Below are positions 1-6,639 of a stretch of DNA of 7,836 bases, in pieces. The notes under the pieces were generated by a model. The model made no database searches, had not been told where the DNA came from, and was given only the letters and a program-made list of their open reading frames with translations. Position 1 is the first letter of the stretch; each line of letters starts with the position of its first letter. This stretch comes from an uncultured Verrucomicrobiales bacterium. Its GTDB lineage: Bacteria > Verrucomicrobiota > Verrucomicrobiia > Verrucomicrobiales > Akkermansiaceae. The stretch lies in NCBI GenBank assembly GCA_937885815.1, contig CALABM010000047.1, forward strand, positions 1 through 7,836, written 5' to 3'. A program made the position numbers and the translations under genes.

Positions 1-55
1 ATCTTTTTTCATCTTTTTTCATCTTTTTTCATCTTTTTTCATCTTTTTTCATCTT
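1..55. repeat. 10-bp tandem repeat, phased T6 tracts
   Basis: The unit ATCTTTTTTC is repeated exactly five times (1-50), followed by a half copy (51-55). The array starts at base 1, so it probably continues to the left of the window. Each unit carries a run of six T (4-9, 14-19, 24-29, 34-39, 44-49), giving one A/T tract per helical turn. Phased A-tracts are a known cause of intrinsic DNA curvature, so this is likely bent DNA. It lies beyond the efflux operon terminator. No reading frame runs through it as a protein repeat on the minus strand, because the frame reading GAA AAA AGA meets TGA. The 102 bp that follow (56-157) show no supportable gene. Confidence 0.95.
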
Positions 56-157
56 ATAACAAATGAATACTCCCCGCTATACTGGTGCGGACGCCTGCCA
101 TAAATGAAGGACAACAAGTAAGGCACAACAGCAGTAACCGCGGGGCATATCAATAGA

Positions 158-192
158 AATCCGCAAAGCGTCTGGCTGACGCTTTGCGGATT
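158..192 (-). terminator. Hairpin terminator of the efflux operon
   Basis: A perfect 15-bp inverted repeat (arms 158-172 and 178-192) encloses a 5-nt loop, starting 19 bp past the TAA stop of the RND pump gene. Read on the minus strand, the stem ends in ATT and is followed by TCTATTG, so the U-tract is short and imperfect. The stem is strong enough to act as a terminator or as a 3'-end stabiliser. On the plus strand it is followed by AGTACTG, which gives no U-tract, so it serves the minus-strand operon rather than anything entering from the left. Confidence 0.8.
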
Positions 193-210
193 AGTACTGT
201 ACAACTGATG

Positions 211-3200
211 TTAATCCTGCTTATCACCGGGAGAGATGAAGCCGGCGAAAATCTTGCAGGTAGCGGGCATGACGAGCAGGTTCAGCACCGTGGCGCTCAC
301 GAGGCCGCCGAACTGCACGATAGCCAGCGGAGCCAGCAGCTCGCCGCCCGGCTGGTCCTTAGCCCAAATGAGGGGCAGCAGGCCGAGGATGGTGGTGAGC
401 GAGGTCATGATGATGGGAATCACGCGCTCGGATGAACCGGCACGGATAGCTTCTTCCGCCGTCATGCCGCTCATCTCCAAAGCGCGGTAACGGTTCAGCA
501 GGATGAGGCCGGAGCGAATGGCAAAGCCGATAACCGTCACGAAGCCCACGATGGAACTCACGGAAAGGATGGGGTGAATGTATCCCCCACTCAGAACCGA
601 GCTCACCGTGTCAGGCGAAGCCAAGAACACGGCAATGATGCCACCCACCAAGCAAAGCGGAATGTTGATAAGAGTAACCATGGCGCGGCGTACGCTGCCC
701 AGTGAGCTGGCCAGCAGCAGCACAATGAGCACGCAGACAATACCACCCATCAGGTACAGGCGGCGGCCTGCCTCCTCTCGGCTCTTGATGGTACCGGCAT
801 ACTCCACGGAGCAGCCCAGCTCATGCATGGCGGGGTCCAGCTTCTCGCGGCAGGCGCGGGCGAGGTCACCGAGGTTACTATCCGGCGAGGGGTTACAGGA
901 AATCATGGCCTTGCGGCGGGAGTTGTCACGCAGGATGAGGTTCGTCGTTTCAGCGCGGTATACATGCGCCACCTCATTCAACGGCACCTTCCTGCCGCCG
1001 GGAGCCACAAGCTGGAGATTCCGAACGTCATCCATGCTTCGGCGCAGGTCATCATCCAAGCGCAGCACGACGTCCCAGTGGTCCAGATTGCGGATAATTT
1101 CCCCCACCTGCATACCATTCATGGCGGCAGACACTTGGTCGGCAGCCTCGCTGATGGTAAGGCCGTATGCCGCGAGGATTTCGCGGTTATACTCCACGTG
1201 GATAGTATCCACCATCACTTCACGGTTAGCGCGGGCATCTGCCACCTCAGGCATGGAAGCGAGGATTTCTGCGGCCTTTTTAGCGGCGTTACGAATCTGC
1301 GGGAGGTCATCACCGAAGATGTTAATGGCGATTTCGGAGTTCGAGTTAGAAAGCGCGGAGCTGATGCGGTGAGCAATGGGGAAACCGACCATGCCGGAAA
1401 CACCCGGGATACCGCGCATCGCCTCCTTGAACTGCTCACGCATGCGACGCTGGTCGCGTGAGAGATCCACACGCACCACCAACTCACTGGCGCTCACAGG
1501 CTCAGCATGCTCATCATTCTCAGCACGGCCCGTACGCTGGGTGACAGTTTTCACGCCGTCAATCTGCATGATTTTCTGCATCACTTGGCGGGAAATGCGC
1601 TCCGTCTCCTCCAGCGAGGTGCCGGGCACGCAGTTCACGAAGAGGGTATAGCAGTCCTCATTGAAGGGCGGCAGGAAGCTCGTGCCATAAGTACTTCCCA
1701 GCCAAAGGGAGGCACCGGTGATAGCCATCAGCGCACCGAATATGGATTTGGGCCAGCGCAGGCAGAAGTTCAGCACGGGCATATACATGCGCTTAATGAA
1801 GCGGGCGGAGGCGGAATCCCCATCATCCGTCTTCTTGCGGCTAACCTTAAACCAGATGATGCAAAGCGTGGGAATGAGGGTGAGAGCCACCAGCAGGGAA
1901 GCACCCAGAGCCAGCATGTACGAGATACCCAGCGGGCGGTAGAACTGGCCTTCAATACCGCTGAGGAATAGCAGCGGAGCGAATACCAGCAGAATGATGA
2001 CGGAGGAATAGCTGATGGAGCTCACGATTTCATTCTTGGCCTCCATGAGCACGCGGTAGCGGCTCTTCTGTTTCTCAGGAGGAAGGGCCGCATTCCGGCT
2101 AAGATTACGCCATGCGATTTCCACGAAGATGATGGCATTATCCACCACATCACCCACCGCCACAGCCAGACCACCCAGCGTCATGATGTTCACCCCCAGC
2201 CCAAAGACGGGGAAAAGTGCCATACCGAAAAGCACGGAAAGCGGCATGCTGATGAGGGTGATGATAGCCGTGCGGATATTCAGCAGGGTGAGAAGGATGA
2301 CGATAACCACCACCACGGCGGCAATGAGCAGCGTCTCCTTACCATTCTCCAGCGAAAGCTCAATGAAGTCCGCCTGGCGGTAAGCGTCCGCATGCAGCTT
2401 CATGTTGGCAGGCAAGCGGCTGGAAGCGAACTCCTTCACGGCGGCATCCACGGCATAGGTAAGCTCCAGCGTGTTGGCACCGGGCACCTTCTGCACGGAA
2501 AGCACCACAGCTTCACGGCCGGCATACCCGGCATTACCACGGCGGGGAGCGCCATCTATCCGCACATCCGCCACATCCTCAAGGCGCACCACACCATCGG
2601 TAGGATGGTCCGTCACGATAGCGCGGCGCAGATGCTCAGGGGTGAAAGCGCGGGTGTGCTGCTGGATGGGGAGCTCCACACCGGCCACATCCTCCAGATA
2701 CCCGGCGGGGATGCTGCTCTGGGAGGCCTCCACGGTGTTCCGCAAATCAGAAAAGCTCACACCGGCTTGGCGCATGCGCTCAGGATTATAGGCTACGCGG
2801 TACTCAGGCAAGCGCCCGCCCAGCACCGTGACCTGCCCCACTCCGGGAATGGCCAGCAAGCGGTTACGCAGCTCGAACTCGCCCACGCGGCGCACCTCCA
2901 GAGGGTCCGCCGTTTCATCACCCTGAATGGCGATTACCATAATCTCACCTGTCACGGAAACGATGGGGGCCATCTCCGTTTCCACCTGCTCCGGGAGATT
3001 ATCACGCACGGTAGCCATGCGTTCAGAAACAATCTGGCGGGCGCGGTAGATATCCACATCCCAGTCAAAATCCACCCACACGAAGGAAAGACCGGTGCCG
3101 GAAGATGAGCTTACCTTACGCACACCGGGAGTTCCCTGCATGGCGGATTCCAATGGAATGGTGACGTACTGCTCCACCTCCTCGGCAGAGAGGCCGCCGG

Positions 3201-3354
3201 CCTCAGTCTGGATAGTAACGCGCGGCTGTTCCAGCTCAGGGAACACGTCCACCGGAAGGGTGCTCACCAGCCACGTGCTCACGGCAGCGAGCACGATGGA
3301 GATAAGCACCACGGTGATGCGGTTCTTCAGGCAGAATGATATAAGAGCATTCAT
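211..3354 (-). CDS. HME-type RND efflux pump (CusA/CzcA-like)
   Basis: Inner-membrane proton-driven pump of the resistance-nodulation-division superfamily, which forms the trimeric motor of a tripartite exporter. At 1047 residues it is full length. An N-terminal membrane helix (about 12-32) is followed by the periplasmic opening block VDVFPELEQPRVTIQTEAGG (35-54), typical of heavy-metal RND pumps. TM2-TM6 lie at about 340-500, a second single helix at about 538-555, the second periplasmic half at about 560-865, and TM8-TM12 at about 868-1038. The TM4 proton-relay segment has D402, D405 and E412 (GDVVDNAIIFVE). The second periplasmic half contains FPIAHRI (658-664) and IFGDDL (679-684), family hallmarks. 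TM10 reads GFAIRSG (943-949), with Arg where, from memory, E. coli CusA has an essential Glu; related pumps with ATRNG here are known. The three Cu(I)/Ag(I)-binding Met residues of CusA are not apparent, so the substrate is open. ATG lies 6 bp after the adaptor stop, which suggests translational coupling; there is no clear Shine-Dalgarno. Family assignment is sure, metal specificity is not. Confidence 0.96.
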   Translation of the reverse strand: MNALISFCLKNRITVVLISIVLAAVSTWLVSTLPVDVFPELEQPRVTIQTEAGGLSAEEVEQYVTIPLESAMQGTPGVRKVSSSSGTGLSFVWVDFDWDVDIYRARQIVSERMATVRDNLPEQVETEMAPIVSVTGEIMVIAIQGDETADPLEVRRVGEFELRNRLLAIPGVGQVTVLGGRLPEYRVAYNPERMRQAGVSFSDLRNTVEASQSSIPAGYLEDVAGVELPIQQHTRAFTPEHLRRAIVTDHPTDGVVRLEDVADVRIDGAPRRGNAGYAGREAVVLSVQKVPGANTLELTYAVDAAVKEFASSRLPANMKLHADAYRQADFIELSLENGKETLLIAAVVVVIVILLTLLNIRTAIITLISMPLSVLFGMALFPVFGLGVNIMTLGGLAVAVGDVVDNAIIFVEIAWRNLSRNAALPPEKQKSRYRVLMEAKNEIVSSISYSSVIILLVFAPLLFLSGIEGQFYRPLGISYMLALGASLLVALTLIPTLCIIWFKVSRKKTDDGDSASARFIKRMYMPVLNFCLRWPKSIFGALMAITGASLWLGSTYGTSFLPPFNEDCYTLFVNCVPGTSLEETERISRQVMQKIMQIDGVKTVTQRTGRAENDEHAEPVSASELVVRVDLSRDQRRMREQFKEAMRGIPGVSGMVGFPIAHRISSALSNSNSEIAINIFGDDLPQIRNAAKKAAEILASMPEVADARANREVMVDTIHVEYNREILAAYGLTISEAADQVSAAMNGMQVGEIIRNLDHWDVVLRLDDDLRRSMDDVRNLQLVAPGGRKVPLNEVAHVYRAETTNLILRDNSRRKAMISCNPSPDSNLGDLARACREKLDPAMHELGCSVEYAGTIKSREEAGRRLYLMGGIVCVLIVLLLASSLGSVRRAMVTLINIPLCLVGGIIAVFLASPDTVSSVLSGGYIHPILSVSSIVGFVTVIGFAIRSGLILLNRYRALEMSGMTAEEAIRAGSSERVIPIIMTSLTTILGLLPLIWAKDQPGGELLAPLAIVQFGGLVSATVLNLLVMPATCKIFAGFISPGDKQD

Positions 3355-3360
3355 GGCTGT

Positions 3361-4683
3361 TTAGTGATCTTCACCTTCATGGAACACACCATCAGCATGG
3401 AAGTGCCCGGCGCGGCGCTGCTGGCCGTCCCCGGGAATGATGTAGCGCAGCTCATAGCCACCCTTCACCACGATACGCTGGCCCGGGGTAAGACCGTCCA
3501 CAGGAGTCATCCCGCGGCGGCTGGTGCCGGCATGCACCTTCACCATGGCAAAACGCCCTTCCGCCACTTCCACAAATACCACGTCATCCACCCCCACTTT
3601 CACCACGGCAGAATCCGGGATGGATACGCGCCCATGATCCTCGCAGGCATCATACAAATCCAGACGGCAGAGTTGACCCGGCTGCACGTTAGCGGGAATT
3701 CTGGAGGGGTTGAAATAAAGCTCGCGGGTGCGGGTGGCAGCGTCCACCTCCTCAGCCAAGCGCCAGACACCATCCACCGTCACATGCTCACGGCCCGCAG
3801 GAATGGTGGCACGCACGGCACTGAAGTGGGGAACATCGGAGCTGTAAATGGAGGTGCTGATTTCCATCTCAGCGGTATTGCTCATGGAGATGACGGGCTT
3901 GCCCTGCTCTCCCCAGCTACCCTGAGTCACGCCCACATTACGCACGGAACCATCCGCCACAGCACGCACTTCCAGCACGGTGAGATTATCCCGCTCCACG
4001 AGGGTACCGCCCAGACTAAGCATGCTCAGGCGAGCCTCCACGGCAGCAAGTTCACGCTGATGCTGAGTGAGCTCTGCCTTTTTGTTGGCCAGCTCCACTT
4101 CCACATCCTTGTTACGGGTACCAGCGGTAGAAAGCGCGGAAAGGCGCTGTTCCAAGGTGCTGATTTCAGTCTCACAGCGCTCGATGGCGGCATGAATTCT
4201 GATTACCTCAGCCTGCTGCTCCATGATATCCGGGCTCTGCAGAGAGTACAGAAGGTCACCGGCTTTCACCTGCTGAGCGGATTTCACATGCAGCGTGATG
4301 CGGCCACCACATGGCAAGGCGTACGTCTGCATGGCGTGGTCCGGGGTACTCAGGAAACCATAAAGGGAGTGAACAAGCACCTCACCACGCGGCGGCACGG
4401 TCTCGATGCGCATGTTCATCAGGTCACGAGCGCGGGCATCTGCCTCCACAATAACGACCTCGCTGCCGCAGCTCTCGCCGGGAGCGTGATTGTGCCCGGC
4501 ATGGCCGTGGTCATGCGTGCAGCCGGGGCCGTGCTGGTGCTCCTGAGCTGTTGCCTTGGTTGCGGCGTGCTCATGGGCGTGGTCGTGCGTGCAGCCGGGG
4601 CCGTGCTGGTGCTCTTGCGCTTTGGCTATAAAAGCAGAAGCCGTCAGAGAAAGAGCTAATCCGAGAATATGGGAAAATTTCAT
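3361..4683 (-). CDS. RND periplasmic adaptor (CusB/CzcB-like), His-rich
   Basis: Membrane fusion protein that links the RND pump to the outer-membrane channel (440 residues). Residues 1-22 form a Sec signal peptide, with cleavage likely after AKA. Residues 24-66 are His-rich, with two 24-residue repeats (22-45, 46-69) both starting AQEHQHGPGCTHDH, each with one Cys and several His: a likely periplasmic metal-binding tail. The first lipoyl half is at about 121-158 (YALPCGGRITLHVKSAQQVKAGDLLYSL...), the coiled-coil hairpin at about 156-222, the second lipoyl half at about 233-268, then beta-barrel and membrane-proximal domains. The C-terminus, GHFHADGVFHEGEDH (426-440), is also His-rich, a tail I associate with metal-type adaptors. 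The start ATG overlaps the outer-membrane factor's TGA stop (ATGA at 4680-4683), indicating coupled translation. The adaptor family call is firm; a metal substrate is inferred from the His content. Confidence 0.95.
   Translation of the reverse strand: MKFSHILGLALSLTASAFIAKAQEHQHGPGCTHDHAHEHAATKATAQEHQHGPGCTHDHGHAGHNHAPGESCGSEVVIVEADARARDLMNMRIETVPPRGEVLVHSLYGFLSTPDHAMQTYALPCGGRITLHVKSAQQVKAGDLLYSLQSPDIMEQQAEVIRIHAAIERCETEISTLEQRLSALSTAGTRNKDVEVELANKKAELTQHQRELAAVEARLSMLSLGGTLVERDNLTVLEVRAVADGSVRNVGVTQGSWGEQGKPVISMSNTAEMEISTSIYSSDVPHFSAVRATIPAGREHVTVDGVWRLAEEVDAATRTRELYFNPSRIPANVQPGQLCRLDLYDACEDHGRVSIPDSAVVKVGVDDVVFVEVAEGRFAMVKVHAGTSRRGMTPVDGLTPGQRIVVKGGYELRYIIPGDGQQRRAGHFHADGVFHEGEDH
4514..4614. 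repeat. 72-bp-period direct repeat in adaptor gene
   Basis: A 29-nt stretch is identical at 4514-4542 and 4586-4614, exactly 72 bp apart. The flanks (4501-4547 against 4573-4619) add only about four mismatches. It encodes the duplicated His-rich unit of the adaptor (residues 22-45 and 46-69), and 72 bp is 24 codons, so the copy number can change without a frameshift. Near identity at DNA level, including third positions, suggests recent duplication or ongoing recombination between copies. Confidence 0.9.
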
Positions 4684-5966
4684 TGCTGATTATGGGAAGG
4701 GTTAAGGTAAAGGAGTTTGGTCTGCACCTCAAGCAGGTTGACAAGGCAATCCAGATAAGCAAGGCGACGCTCGTATTCCAGATGTCGCGCCTCCGCAAGC
4801 TCCAAGAGTTTGCTCTCGCCCAGAGAGAAAAGGCGCTCCTGACGCTCTGTGGCGCTTTCCAGCTCACGCAGGCGGGAATACTCAGAGCGGCAATGGCTCT
4901 GAAGCAGGCGCTGCTGAGCCCCCAGCGCAGAACTTTCCTGAAGAAGAGCATGCCAGGTCTGCAGGGTTTCGGCCTGCTTAATATCTCGCTCGGCACCGGC
5001 CACGGCTATGGCCTCACGGTTGCGGTTCCAGAGTGGCAGAGTAAACTCCACGCCCAAGGCGCCCTTCTCCGTATCGTCATCCTCAGCGAACATGCCGGAA
5101 AGATGCAGCTCCGGGAACTGCTTGCGAATCTCAGCACGCAGCTCATCTTCGGATGCACCATAACCGGCCATCTGAGCCTTCACGGAGGCTATGTCAAGCA
5201 GCATATCAGCCCCGGGCACCGCCACGGCGGACGGCACGCCATGCGGCAGCCCACCGGAAGGATGAATACCGGTGATAGAAGGATGAAGCCCCAAGCGGCT
5301 CACAAGCTCCTGACGCAGCGTAAGCTGCTCACGCTCCTGCTCCTGCACCTGCTTTATAGTTTCGTTCAGGCGCTCCGTAGCCGTCTGAAAATCAGCAAAG
5401 GCCACCTCACCCACCTCATGCAAGCGGGTAATGCGTGACTGCTCATCGCGCAGCACGTTCAGGCGGCGGCGCATGAGGCTCAGGCGAGCATCTGCCGCTT
5501 GGCACTTGTAGCAGAGGACGTCCAGCTCCATCATGAACCGGCGCTCCTGCTCACGCACATTCCAGTAATCAGCCTCGCTGTACTGCTCCGCAATCTGCTT
5601 ACGCAGCCCGGGAAGCCCGGTCACCGGAAGCGCCAGCGAGGGAGAAATGGAGTAATTCGTGATATTGTGGGCAAACACGCGCTCCAGCTCCATGCCCATC
5701 CCCGGATCCTCCCACAGGCCGGCGTACTCCGCACGCCCCTTACTGCGGGCATGCTCAAGGCGAGCCTTCAGCAGCTCCGGGTTCATCATCAGGCCTATCC
5801 GGCGCAGCTCTTGGGTACTGATGCTGCGGCGGGAGCCACACATCTGCGCTGACACCTGATGCCAGTTCGCCATATCTGCGCTCAGGTCTATGGGCTTAGG
5901 GCTATACTGCGCGCAGCCCGTCACCATCAAGGCGACTATTGCCGCCATATATTTGTATTTAAGCAT
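4680..5966 (-). CDS. TolC/CusC-type outer-membrane efflux lipoprotein
   Basis: Outer-membrane factor of the tripartite exporter, which forms the trimeric channel that the adaptor docks to. The ATG at 5966-5964 gives 428 residues. The N-terminus MLKYKYMAAIVALMVTGC has a basic n-region, a hydrophobic core and a lipobox (VTGC) with lipidated Cys18. The open frame extends upstream to a TTG at 6077, but that would bury the lipoprotein signal 37 residues inside the protein and overlap the preceding gene's stop, so I reject it; ATG at 5948 is a second option. Two OEP repeats are seen: helical coiled coils at about 141-225 and 324-413 (Glu/Gln/Arg/Leu-rich) and the typical LPLWNRN turn at 310-316 leading into a beta strand. 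The gene is preceded by a 107-bp gap and followed by the adaptor with a 4-bp overlap. The upstream sequence (TTACAGAAA before ATG) is a poor ribosome site. Family confidence is high; the start is the main uncertainty. Confidence 0.92.
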   Translation of the reverse strand: MLKYKYMAAIVALMVTGCAQYSPKPIDLSADMANWHQVSAQMCGSRRSISTQELRRIGLMMNPELLKARLEHARSKGRAEYAGLWEDPGMGMELERVFAHNITNYSISPSLALPVTGLPGLRKQIAEQYSEADYWNVREQERRFMMELDVLCYKCQAADARLSLMRRRLNVLRDEQSRITRLHEVGEVAFADFQTATERLNETIKQVQEQEREQLTLRQELVSRLGLHPSITGIHPSGGLPHGVPSAVAVPGADMLLDIASVKAQMAGYGASEDELRAEIRKQFPELHLSGMFAEDDDTEKGALGVEFTLPLWNRNREAIAVAGAERDIKQAETLQTWHALLQESSALGAQQRLLQSHCRSEYSRLRELESATERQERLFSLGESKLLELAEARHLEYERRLAYLDCLVNLLEVQTKLLYLNPSHNQQ

Positions 5967-6073
5967 TTTCTGTAAAATCGTAATAATGAAAGGATTCACC
6001 CCATGCGGGGCTGTGTGAACAATGTCACGCCACGGCTTGCCCCGATATCCCGGGAAAGCCTCAGAAATACGCT

Positions 6074-6448
6074 TCAAATCAGGAGTGGCAGCATCAAATG
6101 CCCCGGTGGATCACCATCCGGCCACTTACCGACCCCGGCAGCCAGCGTTAGACTGCTGCCGTTCTGTTCACAACAAAAACCGGGAAGCGCCACCTCCAGC
6201 AGCTCCACACTCAGAACCACGGGCACCGTCTCCTCCGTGTTGCTCAGCTGAAGCTGATAGCCCTCATGCAAGCAGCTCTGCTGCTGCGGGCTATCGTGCC
6301 CATGCTCATGCCCATCACAATGGCACTGATGCACCTGCACATACTCCATGTGCCCGCATCCGCAATCCTTCACAAACGCACCCAGTCCCACCGCAGGCAT
6401 CAGCAGCAGTGTCACCAGCAGACTCAACATCGTCCATAGGCGCGTCAT
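6074..6448 (-). CDS. Small secreted Cys/His-rich protein, unrecognised
   Basis: I do not recognise this 124-residue protein. Residues 1-24 look like a Sec signal peptide (Arg3, hydrophobic core 8-20, cleavage after GLGA). The mature part opens with metal-ligand clusters: C29-x-C31-x-H33, then H40-Q-C42-H43-C44 and H47, H49, H51, then C59-x-H61, and a CC pair at 92-93. The C-terminal half (about 63-121) is short, beta-prone and ends PPGHLMLPLLI. It is the first gene of the efflux operon, ahead of the outer-membrane factor with a 107-bp gap. By position and composition it may be a periplasmic metal-binding chaperone or sensor, analogous in role to CusF but without visible similarity to it; this is inference. 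The start ATG (6448-6446) has GAGAG about 4-8 nt upstream. A downstream Met7 start would lose the charged n-region. Confidence 0.78.
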   Translation of the reverse strand: MTRLWTMLSLLVTLLLMPAVGLGAFVKDCGCGHMEYVQVHQCHCDGHEHGHDSPQQQSCLHEGYQLQLSNTEETVPVVLSVELLEVALPGFCCEQNGSSLTLAAGVGKWPDGDPPGHLMLPLLI

Positions 6449-6457
6449 CCGACTCTC

Positions 6458-6485
6458 ATTTTACCCTTTCTGCCCGTTTTGTCAA
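6458..6485 (-). promoter_or_regulatory. Putative sigma-70 promoter of the efflux operon
   Basis: Read on the minus strand, TTGACA (6485-6480) is separated by 16 bp from TAAAAT (6463-6458), a perfect -35 and a five-of-six -10. Transcription would begin near 6451, only about 3 nt before the ATG of the Cys/His-rich gene, so the first message would be nearly leaderless unless another promoter or start is used. The site faces away from the marR promoter in the shared intergenic region. The sequence match is clear; activity is not shown. Confidence 0.55.
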
Positions 6486-6491
6486 CCTCAT

Positions 6492-6509
6492 ATGCGTTTT
6501 TTCCCGCAT
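6492..6509. promoter_or_regulatory. Short inverted repeat, possible operator
   Basis: ATGCG (6492-6496) and CGCAT (6505-6509) form a 5-bp dyad with an 8-nt T-rich spacer, centred about 16 bp upstream of the operon's putative -35 box. MarR dimers bind inverted repeats of roughly this overall size, usually overlapping a promoter. The arms are short and could arise by chance, so this is only a candidate site. Confidence 0.2.
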
Positions 6510-6573
6510 TCTCTGAACCAATACCCGCTTGCCATAACTTAGACTCACAGAGAAAACAATACAGGCAAAAGGC

Positions 6574-6601
6574 TTGACAGATGGGCAAAAATACACATAA
6601 T
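6574..6601 (+). promoter_or_regulatory. Putative sigma-70 promoter of marR
   Basis: TTGACA (6574-6579) with a 16-bp spacer to CATAAT (6596-6601) is a near-consensus promoter; an alternative -10 in the same AT-rich run is TAATAA (6598-6603). Transcription would start near 6608, leaving a leader of about 30 nt before the marR ATG. The heptamer GGCAAAA occurs on both sides of the -35 box (6564-6570 and 6584-6590, 20 bp apart, two helical turns), which could be a regulator-binding pair, though this is speculative. Confidence 0.6.
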
Positions 6602-6639
6602 AAAAGCAAGTTTACTACACAAAATTTCTATTACAGACG

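Noticed and set aside
63..107. 14-codon plus-strand frame with a TATAAC box just upstream (55-60)
   Set aside because: It is too short, with no ribosome site, no following structural gene on that strand and no recognisable leader-peptide features.
72..145. CCCCGC (72-77) paired with GCGGGG (140-145) as a possible structured RNA
   Set aside because: Only six pairs across a 62-nt loop with no supporting inner stems; expected by chance, and no tRNA-like cloverleaf can be drawn.
823..1461. Plus-strand frames within the RND gene (also around 578-1372 and 2392-3108)
   Set aside because: They are antisense shadows of a well-supported 1047-residue pump; none has a recognisable domain or start context.
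3364..4659. Long plus-strand reading frame (431 codons) opposite the adaptor gene
   Set aside because: It is a shadow of a GC-rich gene with biased codons; the translation is His/Leu-rich without domains, and the minus-strand frame has clear family features and operon context.
5967..6077. N-terminal extension of the OMF from TTG at 6077
   Set aside because: It would place a perfect lipoprotein signal (MLKYKYMAAIVALMVTGC) at residue 38, overlap the upstream stop, and use a rare start without a ribosome site.
6256..6295. 8-bp inverted repeat GATAGCCC/GGGCTATC within the Cys/His-rich gene
   Set aside because: Stems of this size at this spacing are expected a few times by chance in 7.8 kb, and it lies inside coding sequence without a U-tract.
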